Positions 32,283 to 41,044 are shown, counted from the stretch's first letter. The stretch is 41,515 nt of DNA from Prevotella ihumii (GCF_900155655.1 NZ_LT706987.1:372730-414244), one strand, 5' to 3'. Translations and numbers: made by a program. The notes: generated by a model not told the origin, from the letters alone.

Positions 32283-32362
32283 ACGGTGTTTTCTCTTTCA
32301 TTATCAGTGCCTTACACCGCTCAAAGTTCCTCGAAGAAGTGTAATTTTGCAAGCAAAAAACA

Positions 32363-33439
32363 ATGGAAAAAGAAAAATTCAAGCTGCTTTTCTACCGCAA
32401 AAGAGGTACGCAGAACAAAAACGGTAAAAGTCCCATCATGGGACGCATCAGCGCAGGACACTCTATGGTACAATTTAGTTGCAAATGCTCATGTACTCCT
32501 CGCTTGTGGGACAGTCGCAAGAACCGACTGCTGGGCAAGAGTGCTGAAACCGTATCGGTAAACAAGGAACTTGACCGCCTTCAGGTGAGTATTCACAAGG
32601 TTTATGAGTCTCTTTCGGGTAAATCCAATGCTTCCATCACGGCAGAGCGAGTACGGGATCGTCTTTTCATACTTCGGGACTTGGAAAACAAGGAAAGCAG
32701 TGTCGGCAACCGCCTACGCCACTTGCATTAGGTCATTCGCAAGGCATTGCAGGAGCGATACGTTCGTGAAGACCCTTTTGAACTCATAGACATAGAAACG
32801 CCTACCTACGATCGCAATGCACTTACGGCGGACGACCTGCAAAAACTCTTAGCTTACCGTCCGCACCGCTCGACAGACAACCATTGCAGACTTATTTTCC
32901 TCTTGGGATGTTTTACGGGGCTGGCATTCTCCGATTTGAAGAAACTCAGAATGGATGATGTTTATACGCTCGGTGATGGACGCAGATATATCTCCCTCTG
33001 CCGAACAAAGACACAGAACAGAAGTATTGTCCCATTGCTGCCCGTTGCCGAGAAAATACTCGCCATTGTGAGCCACGGACGAAGGGAGGGGCTTTTCTTT
33101 CGAGAGTTTCCCAGCAACAGTAATTTCAATAGAACTATTCAGGAGATATGTATTAAGGCAGGACTGCCACCGCATACCCAAGCGACCTCGCACACCGCAC
33201 GGCACACCTTTGCTACGACCATCTGTCTGGAGAACGGACTTCCGATAGAGACGGTGAGCAAGATGCTGGGGCATCGCTTTATCTCCACGACCGAGATTTA
33301 TGCACGGGTGACCAAGAGCAAGATTGCCAAGGAAATGCAACCCCTGATGGGTAGTGAGCATACAAGGGTACTGCGTAAAGCCTTACGGCTGTGTCCGTCA
33401 AGAACACCGAAAAAGTCAAGTCCCATAATTGGGATGTAA
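32363..33439 (+). pseudogene. Tyrosine recombinase/integrase, broken
   Basis: The first 122 codons (MEKEKFKLLFYRKRG...) match the arm-binding domain of the intact integrase at 17054 (both have PIMGRI near residue 25). A TAG at 32729-32731 ends the frame. The same frame continues at once into VIRKALQERYVREDPFE and the catalytic domain (FTGLAFSDL, HTARHTF, MLGH, TEIYARV). Between the halves the SAM-like core-binding domain of about 100 residues is missing, so this is an internal deletion plus a stop, not just a nonsense mutation. The product cannot be a working integrase. Confidence 0.85.
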
Positions 33440-33493
33440 CAGCCGTAATGAATGATTCAAAAAAAGAAGTCCAACTTTTTAACAAGAAGAACA

Positions 33494-33979
33494 ATGAAAC
33501 AGAAGAACAAAAAGGAACTTTCCTACTTCCGATTGAAGTTGGAAAGCTATATGAGTGAACATCACCCCGAAAGAATGAGTAATACGGAGTTTATCACGGC
33601 AAGAGCCGACATAGCACTGACCGCCTACTGCGATGCCGTGACGCAAGGTTTTAACCATTTAGAAGCAGAAAGAATAGCAAGTGAAGTGCTTTTCAGTGGA
33701 CTGCACTTTTCAAAGTATGACACCCTTGTTTACATCTTGGAGAACGAATTTGAGAAGGAACTTCCTGCACCGCTCCCCGAGAGGCTTTCACTTTTGTTGT
33801 TGGCGAATAAGGCTGTTCAAGCCACATTCGACAAGTTCGGTTTGACGGACACATTGGCTTCTGACGAGCAATACGGCCGTCTTTACACCGAACTGACAGG
33901 CACGATAGTACTGCTCATCGAGAGCAACAACCTGCCAATGGTCAAACAGACGGAGGAAGCAAGCCCGAAGGCATTGTAG
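33494..33979 (+). CDS. DUF1896 family protein
   Basis: 161 aa from MKQKNKKELSYFRLKL at 33494; the frame is open from 33452. Typical blocks are LESYMSEHHPERMSNTEFITARADIALTAYCDAVTQGFNHLEAERIASEVLFSGLHFSKYDTL and YTELTGTIVLLIESNNL. DUF1896 proteins are small helical proteins carried by Bacteroides conjugative and mobilizable elements; their function is not known. It lies 54 bp after the broken integrase and is followed by a strong terminator. Confidence 0.8.
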   Translation: MKQKNKKELSYFRLKLESYMSEHHPERMSNTEFITARADIALTAYCDAVTQGFNHLEAERIASEVLFSGLHFSKYDTLVYILENEFEKELPAPLPERLSLLLLANKAVQATFDKFGLTDTLASDEQYGRLYTELTGTIVLLIESNNLPMVKQTEEASPKAL

Positions 33980-34062
33980 GCAAAGGCGCACGCAAAGTTC
34001 CTGATGCCGTTTCTTATCGTGCAAAGGTACAACGGCAGCCTATCTGCCCTGACAAGGTCGAG

Positions 34063-34097
34063 TCCTGCGGATGGAGAGAAGAATCTCCACCGCAGGA
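34063..34097 (+). terminator. Strong terminator after the DUF1896 gene
   Basis: TCCTGCGGATGGAGA (34063-34077) pairs with TCTCCACCGCAGGA (34084-34097), one A bulge, followed by TTTTTCTTTTTC. Confidence 0.8.
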
Positions 34098-34245
34098 TTT
34101 TTCTTTTTCAAGGCGGTACTACAATTCTCAATATCCGTGCGGTCGTATTCATCTCTCCCAACCTTGCAGGGCAGGGCTGCCGTAGAGAGATAGGCACGAC
34201 AAGAATACGGCATACTCAGGCTCTTTGGACGCAAAAGCGAATTAT

Positions 34246-34283
34246 AGAAACAATAGTTAGAACTAACGATTGTCTTGACAATC
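34246..34283. other. Dyads at the start of the iteron region
   Basis: ACAATAGTTAGAACTAACGATTGT (34246-34269) is a near-perfect palindrome, and it overlaps GATTGTC-TT-GACAATC (34268-34283). The right arm resembles the TTGTCA cores of the array that follows. The stretch 34098-34245 has another inverted repeat (ACGGCAGCC...CTGCCCTG near 34031 with CAGGGCAGGGCTGCCGT near 34168) and no gene. Confidence 0.55.
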
Positions 34284-34309
34284 TTATTATATGACAAGCC
34301 TTTTTTTGT

Positions 34310-34405
34310 ACAACTTATTGTCTGTACAATTTGTTGTCATAACAATTTATTGTCAAGACTATCTGTTGTCAAGACAAACTATCGTCAAAACAAACTATTG
34401 ATAGT
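34310..34405. repeat. 16-bp iteron array, six units
   Basis: Six consecutive 16-bp units: ACAACTTATTGTCTGT, ACAATTTGTTGTCATA, ACAATTTATTGTCAAG, ACTATCTGTTGTCAAG, ACAAACTATCGTCAAA and ACAAACTATTGATAGT. The 16-bp period is exact and the TTGTCA core recurs. The frame breaks with every unit, so it is non-coding. It looks like an iteron array of a replication origin or a regulator-binding array. Confidence 0.75.
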
Positions 34406-34431
34406 TCGACATCTCGATTTGTCGAACTATC
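34400..34431. other. Perfect 12-bp inverted repeat beside the iterons
   Basis: GATAGTTCGACA (34400-34411) and TGTCGAACTATC (34420-34431) with an 8-base loop TCTCGATT; it starts in the last iteron unit. There is no T-run on either side, so a binding site or origin structure is more likely than a terminator. Confidence 0.65.
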
Positions 34432-34678
34432 GAACTGTTGATAGACCAACAAATATGCAATAAAAGGAAAGAGCCGGCACCTCATCTCATTACCGCAATA
34501 ACGCTGAGGAATTTTCTCGTGGTCTTTTCTCTTGTTTTCCTAACATTTCCCTGCTTTTCCTCATTTCTTGCAGCGGTGCTTCCGAGGGTTTACTTTTGCA
34601 CTCGATAAGTACGGCAATGGACTGCATAACAGTTTGTTTGCCGAGCAACAACAAAGTAATCAAAACAAAATTAAGGCA

Positions 34679-34948
34679 ATGAAACTCATTATCATCGACC
34701 GCAAAGCGTGGGAGCGACACCACTCCGAATTTGCAGACTTTATCCACAGTATCGAACAACTCATCGGCAATCCGCCCAAAAAGGACGAATGGCTTGACAA
34801 TGAAGCCGTATGCCACAGGCTCGGCATCAGCAAACGCACCCTGCAATCCTATCGCGACACGGGTAAAATACCCTTCTCCATCATTGGGCATAAATGCTAT
34901 TATAAGGAGAGCGACATCGCAGAGTTACTGAATGCAAACAATGAATGA
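34679..34948 (+). CDS. Helix-turn-helix protein of the mobilizable element
   Basis: 89 aa from MKLIIIDRKAWERHHSEF; the frame is open from 34568 but the upstream part has no homology look. The helix-turn-helix is WLDNEAVCHRLGISKRTLQSYRDTGKIPFSIIGHKCYYKESDIAELL, the helix_turn_helix_17/excisionase type. Proteins like this occur in pairs in Bacteroides mobilizable elements. The stop overlaps the next start as ATGA. It may bind the iterons upstream; this is inference. Confidence 0.8.
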   Translation: MKLIIIDRKAWERHHSEFADFIHSIEQLIGNPPKKDEWLDNEAVCHRLGISKRTLQSYRDTGKIPFSIIGHKCYYKESDIAELLNANNE

Positions 34949-35283
34949 AATCAAACACAGAACGAACTATGGAAGAGAATGAAATCATTACACAGCAAGA
35001 CCCTCAAATGCAGATGTTTGCACAGTTGATGGAGGGTACTTTGAAGAAACTGGAGCGTTATTGTTCTACAGCCCGTCCGATGCTGGGCGGAGAGATTTAC
35101 CTCACTGGCGAGGAGGTTTGTAGCCAATTACGGCTCAGCACACGCACACTCCAAGAGTACAGAAACTTAGGAACGCTTCCTTTCTACAAAATCGGAGGGA
35201 AGATACTTTACAAACAGAGCGACATACAAACAATGCTTGAAAGACATTATAACGCAATACCCAAGAAATTATGGCAAGAATAG
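34945..35283 (+). CDS. Second helix-turn-helix protein of the pair
   Basis: 112 aa; MEENEIITQQ at 34969 is an alternative start. It has YLTGEEVCSQLRLSTRTLQEYRNLGTLPFYKIGGKILYKQSDIQTMLERHY, the same fold as the preceding protein. It overlaps both neighbours (4 bp before, 13 bp after), so the three genes 34679-35777 are translated as one unit. Probable excisionase or mobilization regulator. Confidence 0.8.
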   Translation: MKSNTERTMEENEIITQQDPQMQMFAQLMEGTLKKLERYCSTARPMLGGEIYLTGEEVCSQLRLSTRTLQEYRNLGTLPFYKIGGKILYKQSDIQTMLERHYNAIPKKLWQE

Positions 35284-35777
35284 ATGAACAAAGGAAACAA
35301 CGTCTGGAACAAGCCCTTCGAGATATGGGCAATTATGGCGTTAAACTCCGCAAGCCCGAAGAGTTGCCCGATTTTGACCAGCCCGTAGATTATGAAGAGG
35401 AAAAGAAAAGATTTGAGCCTGTTAAAGTTGAGGAACAAAATGACAAGGAGAGTCACAAGGACTATTCTCAACCGTCCTATCAAGAAACAGAGTTGTCACC
35501 AACGGAAAGGGCTACTTCTACCGAAGAGAATCATCAACGAATGGGAAAAACAAGGGAAAGGAAGCAATTATCCGAGTTTCAGGGGAAATATCTCCAGCCC
35601 TTTCGCAACAGCCACCGCAAAGCCGTGTATGTATCAGAGGAAACTCAACGGAAGTTGGACTTCGTGGTGAGGAAAATCGGTGAGCAGGGAGCAAGCGTTT
35701 CAGGCTATGTGGAGCAGGTGCTTCGAGAACATCTCGACCAATACAAAGATGATGTGGAAAGATGGCGGAAACTCTGA
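35271..35777 (+). CDS. DUF3408 family protein
   Basis: 168 aa. An acidic, low-complexity N-terminal half (DFDQPVDYEEEKKRFEPVKVEEQ) is followed by a conserved C-terminal segment RKAVYVSEETQRKLDFVVRKIGEQGASVSGYVEQVLREHLDQYK, a ribbon-helix-helix-like domain. DUF3408 proteins are found in Bacteroides conjugative and mobilizable elements next to mob genes and probably bind DNA near oriT. It is last in the overlapping run and directly precedes the candidate oriT. Confidence 0.8.
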   Translation: MARIDEQRKQRLEQALRDMGNYGVKLRKPEELPDFDQPVDYEEEKKRFEPVKVEEQNDKESHKDYSQPSYQETELSPTERATSTEENHQRMGKTRERKQLSEFQGKYLQPFRNSHRKAVYVSEETQRKLDFVVRKIGEQGASVSGYVEQVLREHLDQYKDDVERWRKL

Positions 35778-35782
35778 AGTAC

Positions 35783-35937
35783 TGCATTCCTCGAATGCAA
35801 GTCTACGCTGAGTTACTGTATTCAGTGAATGCAGTAACACGGCATGGGCTTATAATCCCATTTTCTACATCAGCAAGGTGTGTCTTTGTACCACAAATTG
35901 CTATTTGTACCACAAAGACCCTTGCCCCGAAAGGGGA
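35783..35937. other. Candidate oriT: clustered inverted and direct repeats before mobC
   Basis: From left to right: TGCATTC-CTC-GAATGCA (35783-35799); GTTACTG (35812-35818) with CAGTAAC (35832-35838), stem extended by ATTC/GAAT; GTCTTTGT (35882-35889) with ACAAAGAC (35912-35919); two identical TTTGTACCACAAA copies (35885-35897 and 35904-35916); then CCCCGAAAGGGG. Dense dyads directly upstream of a mobilization gene are how oriT regions of Bacteroides mobilizable elements look. The nick site is not identifiable by eye. Confidence 0.5.
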
Positions 35938-35969
35938 TTAAATCACTCCAAAGTCGTGATTAGAAAGCA

Positions 35970-36371
35970 ATGAAAAAGCAGAAACAAAAGAAGCCAGACG
36001 GCAGATGTGCCACCTGCCCACGATGGGACAGATGGCACATCAGAATACCTAATTCCGAAGACCAGCAGAAGCTTATCAATCTCTACCGCAAGTCGGGAGC
36101 AAAAACGAAAAGTGATTTTGTCCGAGCAAGGCTTCTTGGTGAAGCCTTTAAGATCATCACCCAAGACCCTGCAAAAGAGCCTTACTTGGAGAAACTCTCC
36201 GAAATCGTCACCATGACTCATAAGATAGGCATGCTATACAACGAAGTCGTGAAAGTCCTCAATACTTATCATTCTGTAGTCACTTCTCAACAACTGCTCG
36301 GCAAACTTGAAACTTATTCCCAACTTCTTATCAGACTACAACAGCATGCACTATTTCTGACAAAATTTTAA
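35970..36371 (+). CDS. MobC-like mobilization (relaxosome) protein
   Basis: 133 aa. After a Cys-containing start (GRCATCPRWDRWHIRIPNSEDQQKL) comes a ribbon-helix-helix region with SGAKTKSDFVRARLLGE (about 41-57), then KIGMLYNEVVKVLNTYHS and a helical tail. This is the pattern of Bacteroides MobA/MobC accessory proteins that bind oriT. In intact elements a relaxase gene follows; here the sequence runs into a terminator and the C10 protease gene, so the element is truncated after this gene. Confidence 0.75.
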   Translation: MKKQKQKKPDGRCATCPRWDRWHIRIPNSEDQQKLINLYRKSGAKTKSDFVRARLLGEAFKIITQDPAKEPYLEKLSEIVTMTHKIGMLYNEVVKVLNTYHSVVTSQQLLGKLETYSQLLIRLQQHALFLTKF

Positions 36372-36409
36372 TACAGTTGGTTAAAATTAACAGAGCGTTT
36401 GTAAATCAC

Positions 36410-36434
36410 CATCCCATTGTAAAGGCATGGGATG
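36410..36434. terminator. Hairpin between mobC and the C10 protease
   Basis: CATCCCAT (36410-36417) and ATGGGATG (36427-36434) with a 9-base loop, between the two converging genes. The T-run is weak. Confidence 0.5.
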
Positions 36435-36488
36435 CCAGGTGTTGATGAAGGAGGGCTACCCCTCGCGTGTCACATCATGCTGCTCACG

Positions 36489-39400
36489 TCATTTAATCAC
36501 CTTCTTTCCATTGACAACATACACACCTTTAGGCAAACGGGCGATTCCCTCTTTGCCCTCTCCAACTTTAACCCCTTGAAGGTTATAGATGGCATATTGG
36601 GAAGCATTTGTCGTTGTATGGGTAGGGATGCCCAACTCTACGTCATCCAACACAACAGCCAGCGACTTCACGGCGTTTTCGTTATTGTTATGATTAGGCT
36701 CCACAAAAGCAGAGAAACACTCAACAGTTGGTGCTTGAGACAGCTCAAAGCAATTTGTTTCTGCATTATAGAGATAAGCCGAGACTGGCTGATGTTGTTC
36801 AATCGTTCCAACAAAGTTATAATTGTCAGAGCCGAGAACACTCTTGACTTGCTGATTGACTTCTACATCCTTGCCATGGATGGTCAGAATCATGTCTGCT
36901 GTTGCGTCATGAATGTGTTTTATTTCCAGAAGATAAGGACAATAAGCCTCTATATGCTGAGTTGTGTTAAAATAAAGTTTGTTCTCCTGCTCATGAACGA
37001 AATTATAAACATGCAATTCGGCGGGTTGGCCGTTTATCTTGATGGCATCGGGAACAAAAGGTAAGGAGACGGTAGTCCATGCGCTTCCTGTATCCTTACC
37101 ATTGGCAACCAAAGGACGCTGGCATGTAATTTCTCTTGCGGTAAAATTGCGCAACATCTTTATGGGCTGGTTGGTTTGTAAGGTTATCTTCGGTGCTTCA
37201 TCGCCCAAGATGACATTTTTTCCTTTCAAAGCCTCGGGTACGGTGCTTGCTTCGTGCAGATAATATAGACAGTTGGGATTGTTGCTTGGCTTCAACTTTG
37301 TATCTGGCTTCACATTCAAGTCGCGCATGTCTACTGCTATGGCATCCGTCAAGTCGATACTCTCTTCTGGCTCAAGAGCCATTGACGTTCCATCTGACAG
37401 GTACTTCATCACGGCAGCTTTGCACGTAATGGCTCCATTGCATATAGCCTTACCTTTTTGATAGATACCTTCGTATCCCAGTAATGTTATGATATATCTT
37501 GTTCCAGGAATCAAGTTGTCGAAAGCAAACGGTAGTGTGATAGTCTTTCCTGCGGGAATGATGGCATTTAGCCGTTTCATCTGTACGTCTTGTTTCTTTC
37601 CAACTATTGCGATGAGCAAATCGCGGTCGTAATCATCAGTCGCCGTATTTTTAACCTCAAACCGTCCTTCCAGGTGGGTGCCATACAGTTCATCCGCCTT
37701 TTTACTACTACCGTTTGTGCAGAATACCGATGCCGTTAATTTAGCGTCTGGTACGTTCTTTCCTTCTGCGACGTCCACCTCTCCTTTACCTACGAAATCG
37801 ATGTCGCAATCTTGCATGCTGTCCCAAACGTTAATGCGATATTGTGTTTTCGGCTTCGCCACATCGGGTTGAAAGCTCAAAGGTACTTCTATCGTTGCGC
37901 CAGGTGCTATGGATAAGCCCAATACCGAACGTTTGTTGCCGAAAACAAAACTTAACGAGCCTGTAAAGTCAGGACCAACATTCTTTATTTTTGCCATAGC
38001 CGTATAAGTTCTGCCCGTCTTGATGACTTTTGGCATGTCAATGGAAACCAATTTCAAGTCGATGGTTTGAGGATTGATGATGGAAGCATTCAGCTGGGTT
38101 TCCGTAATATGTAAGTTGCATACCGACTTCTCCGCACCAGGGCAAAGTTTCCAGGTGTTTGCCTTTTTGTCTTTGCATATGGGCAACAGCTGATAGTCAC
38201 CTTTCAGTCCTGCGCCAAAGTTTTTCAAGATTGCCTTATAGAAAGTCCTTTTAGGGGTGATTGGCTCGTACGAGATGAAATCGCTCTCGTGCACCACTTT
38301 AATCAACTTACCGTCTTTATATAAGCCCACGCCCATTTTACCTTCAAAGGGCAACAGCATGTAATTGAACACCTCGTAAGACAGACTAAGGTTTTTAAAA
38401 CCTTGATCAATTCTTTTTCTCGACATTTGGCTAAGGCCGCGCAAGTGTAGGTCTATTACCGTTATGGCGTCCAACTGCTCTTCACCTTCATTCGGCTTAA
38501 CGCCTAAAATGGCACACTGGCTCAATGAATATCCGCCCTCAAACGATCCTATTCCTTGTTGGTCTGGATTGAGAATAGACAAGCGGAAATAACCATCAGA
38601 CAAGCCGCTCCATCCCCAGTTGATGTGAAAGTAATCGCCCGACTCATATCCATCGCAAACGAATTCGTGTCCACCTCCAGTTGGCGCCACACCACCATAC
38701 AGAACGGGGCGACCTTCATTCAATTCCTCGTAAATCATATTGTTCCATGTCTTTGAGGTATATCCACTACGGTCGGCATAGCGTGCCGTCTTGCTGTATC
38801 CAAAATAGTGTGTCAGTGCGTATGGCAACTCAACGGCTATCGTTCCCGAGCCCCCTTGCTTGGCGGTGGCATAGTCCATTTCCGTTGAGACTCCGCAATA
38901 TTTCATCAATTTCGCCACGGCGTTTTTCTGCTCCCGATTGGCATTCTCGTCATACGTTCGCAGCATGTTTTTCCAATCGAATGTCGTTTTGGGCAGTGCG
39001 TCCAAAACCTTTCCTATCTTCGGGCTCTTGTAGCCGGGTATCGTTTCGAGGGTTTCTCCCTGCGGGCATTGATGATAATACATCACTTGTGCCATGGCTG
39101 TTGCGACGCATCCTGTTACCGTTCGTTCAAAAGCCCCCATCGGGCAGGCGTCATTATAGGGCGCTCCTTGATCCCAACGTGTTTCGATGAGCGGACGAAT
39201 GGATCGTTTCACGCTTAGTCCCGCACGGGTTCCAGGAGTTGTTTTTAGGTTTTTTAACTGTAGACGGACAGCCGTTTTTATCTCGTGCTCATACAAACTG
39301 AGCAAGTCTTTCAATTGCACGGGAATGTTGTTTACGTCAAACTTTCCCGTATAGGCATATCCCAAGACAGCGTCTGTCCGATCGTCTGCCGACGTGATGA

Positions 39401-39620
39401 CAAAGCCTTGCCCGTTTCCATTGTTGAAAACATAATAAGCGTTGGGACACTGCATGACCATTTTCAACTGGTTGCGCTGAGCTTTTGCGCGAGTGCTTGT
39501 CGTTGATTGTTTTTGCTTCAAAAATCGCATAGCCAGCTTCATGGCCTCTTGCTTTCCGATGGGATTGGCATTGGCCAAGGTGGAAATGGCGATTAAAACG
39601 AATAATAGAATTTTCTTCAT
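36489..39620 (-). CDS. C10-family (streptopain/interpain-like) cysteine protease, secreted
   Basis: 1043 aa from MKKILLFVLIAISTLANA at 39620, which gives a proper signal peptide; an in-frame ATG at 39683 is unlikely. A prodomain (about 19-140) precedes the catalytic domain, with Cys171 in TVTGCVATAMAQVMYYHQ, His318 in GGGHEFVCDGY and INWGWSG (333-339), all C10 hallmarks. Long Ig-like/repeat regions follow. The end (IYNLQGVKVGEG...LPKGVYVVNGKKVIK) resembles a type IX secretion sorting domain. Interpain A of Prevotella intermedia is a shorter relative that attacks haemoglobin and complement. Probably exported as a zymogen. Confidence 0.9.
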   Translation of the reverse strand: MKKILLFVLIAISTLANANPIGKQEAMKLAMRFLKQKQSTTSTRAKAQRNQLKMVMQCPNAYYVFNNGNGQGFVITSADDRTDAVLGYAYTGKFDVNNIPVQLKDLLSLYEHEIKTAVRLQLKNLKTTPGTRAGLSVKRSIRPLIETRWDQGAPYNDACPMGAFERTVTGCVATAMAQVMYYHQCPQGETLETIPGYKSPKIGKVLDALPKTTFDWKNMLRTYDENANREQKNAVAKLMKYCGVSTEMDYATAKQGGSGTIAVELPYALTHYFGYSKTARYADRSGYTSKTWNNMIYEELNEGRPVLYGGVAPTGGGHEFVCDGYESGDYFHINWGWSGLSDGYFRLSILNPDQQGIGSFEGGYSLSQCAILGVKPNEGEEQLDAITVIDLHLRGLSQMSRKRIDQGFKNLSLSYEVFNYMLLPFEGKMGVGLYKDGKLIKVVHESDFISYEPITPKRTFYKAILKNFGAGLKGDYQLLPICKDKKANTWKLCPGAEKSVCNLHITETQLNASIINPQTIDLKLVSIDMPKVIKTGRTYTAMAKIKNVGPDFTGSLSFVFGNKRSVLGLSIAPGATIEVPLSFQPDVAKPKTQYRINVWDSMQDCDIDFVGKGEVDVAEGKNVPDAKLTASVFCTNGSSKKADELYGTHLEGRFEVKNTATDDYDRDLLIAIVGKKQDVQMKRLNAIIPAGKTITLPFAFDNLIPGTRYIITLLGYEGIYQKGKAICNGAITCKAAVMKYLSDGTSMALEPEESIDLTDAIAVDMRDLNVKPDTKLKPSNNPNCLYYLHEASTVPEALKGKNVILGDEAPKITLQTNQPIKMLRNFTAREITCQRPLVANGKDTGSAWTTVSLPFVPDAIKINGQPAELHVYNFVHEQENKLYFNTTQHIEAYCPYLLEIKHIHDATADMILTIHGKDVEVNQQVKSVLGSDNYNFVGTIEQHQPVSAYLYNAETNCFELSQAPTVECFSAFVEPNHNNNENAVKSLAVVLDDVELGIPTHTTTNASQYAIYNLQGVKVGEGKEGIARLPKGVYVVNGKKVIK

Positions 39621-39737
39621 TGTTGATTTCTTTTGCAGGCATACGAGCGTTGCTTGCGTAAGTATGGAAATAAAGTACGGCAAGGAGGGTACGGCTTCAT
39701 TGCCGTAAGCGCCCCTGCCTTTTACTGTCGTGATGTT

Positions 39738-40946
39738 TTAAGATTTTGAAAATTTGACAACTTTGCTTCCTATTTTGGCTATATATTCGCCAGCAGGCAG
39801 TGTGTTTATACAGATAGTCTTGTTACCTCTTACCGCATGGGTTGCCACCAATTGTCCTGTTACGCTGTACACGCAAACTTGCTCCGTGCCATTGTTTGTT
39901 GCTCCCTCTATGATTAAGCAGCCATTGCTAAAGCTTATGTTCGCTTGGTCATAGGTGATTTCTGCGATGCCATCCGTTTTCCCCTCTACTGCCGTGTTTT
40001 TTTCATAACTACATTCGGTGTCATCCGAAGATTCGCTCACGGGAACATGCTTAAAAGCCTTGTTGAGCGGAAGGTGGTTGAAGTACAAACAGTTGCGCGG
40101 ACCTAAGTAAAGGCGGTCTCCTTCTGATTGCGCCAAAGGAATGAACGTATGTGCGGCATCGTACTGTTCATCGCCTTCATCACCATAGCTGAATGTGTAA
40201 GGGAAATCTTCTGTTCCTGTGTTCTTGATGTCTCCATTGTCATCGTACACATACTTTAGCTCCATGATTGTGCGATCCGTCGCTTCTTCTCCTGGAATAT
40301 ATTTCAAACCTACCATGCGGTCGTCAATGTTTTTATCGTATTCAAACACTTCTTTCCATACATTGTTGCCGTTGCTCATCATAAAACTAAAGATCTGCTC
40401 ACGTCCCTTGTCATCATAAGTAATGGTGGTATGGCGATCTGCGAAATCTTCCAGTTTCAGATTCTTCTCGTCAAACTGCACGTCATTGGTTTTAATCACG
40501 CGCATCTGTGCATCGTACTCGTATGTAGAACGTACGTCTTCCATCAATACAAGGTTCCCCTCTTTATCTAGTTTTAACGTGTATCTGTGATAGGTCTTGA
40601 TGAATCCGTTGTTGTCACGATCGTAAACGTCACGTCGGTCTTTTTGCTGTCCGCCATCTGGCTTGACGGTATAGCGTGTTTCTTCTTTCAAATAGCCATT
40701 CGAATCATAAGCGAACTTGATGACTTCTGTTGGTTTATCATCTTTGGTAGATTCTACTTCTGTCAGAAAGCCATAGTCATCATATTTATATTTGAAGACT
40801 TCTGAACCTCCGAACGTACTCCATTGTGCAAGACGATGCGTGTGAACTTTTGGAATAGCTCTGTAATAATTGGGTGCTTTCTTACTTTGGGCGTTAATGC
40901 CTAAACTCAATACTGCCAAAAGAGCAGGTAGTAAAAATTTTCTCAT
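39738..40946 (-). CDS. Secreted protein with T9SS C-terminal domain and YD-like repeats
   Basis: 402 aa. Signal peptide (MRKFLLPALLAVLSLGINAQ). The middle has repeated Y-x-YDxxGxLxxE-type units (YKYDDYGFLTEVE, FAYDSNGYLKEE, YEYDAQMRVIK, ITYDDKGREQIF), like short RHS/YD repeats. The end VCVYSVTGQLVATHAVRG...LPAGEYIAKIGSKVVKFSK is a type IX secretion sorting domain (type A). It lies 117 bp upstream of the C10 protease in the same orientation, with a TACGGC-TTCATT-GCCGTA hairpin between them. Function unknown. Confidence 0.8.
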   Translation of the reverse strand: MRKFLLPALLAVLSLGINAQSKKAPNYYRAIPKVHTHRLAQWSTFGGSEVFKYKYDDYGFLTEVESTKDDKPTEVIKFAYDSNGYLKEETRYTVKPDGGQQKDRRDVYDRDNNGFIKTYHRYTLKLDKEGNLVLMEDVRSTYEYDAQMRVIKTNDVQFDEKNLKLEDFADRHTTITYDDKGREQIFSFMMSNGNNVWKEVFEYDKNIDDRMVGLKYIPGEEATDRTIMELKYVYDDNGDIKNTGTEDFPYTFSYGDEGDEQYDAAHTFIPLAQSEGDRLYLGPRNCLYFNHLPLNKAFKHVPVSESSDDTECSYEKNTAVEGKTDGIAEITYDQANISFSNGCLIIEGATNNGTEQVCVYSVTGQLVATHAVRGNKTICINTLPAGEYIAKIGSKVVKFSKS

Positions 40947-41044
40947 GTTAATTGTTATTTTATAAAAGTTTAAATGTATCTCTATATCATAGTGCGCAAA
41001 CCAAATGCGATACGCATATTTGAGTTATGACGCCTTTTGTATTG

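Noticed and set aside
32729..32731. TAG recoding (suppressed stop) in the second integrase
   Set aside because: The stop coincides with loss of the whole core-binding domain, so decay explains it better than recoding.
32849..33361. 170-codon frame antisense to the broken integrase
   Set aside because: Shadow of the conserved catalytic domain on the plus strand.
34310..34405. CRISPR array
   Set aside because: The units are contiguous 16-mers without unique spacers and no cas genes are present.
34275..34463. 62-codon plus frame across the iterons
   Set aside because: The 16-bp period shifts frame at every unit, so the product shows no repeat; non-coding array is the better reading.
36432..37064. 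210-codon open frame antisense to the 3' end of the C10 protease
   Set aside because: Shadow of the protease C-terminal region; no motif support.
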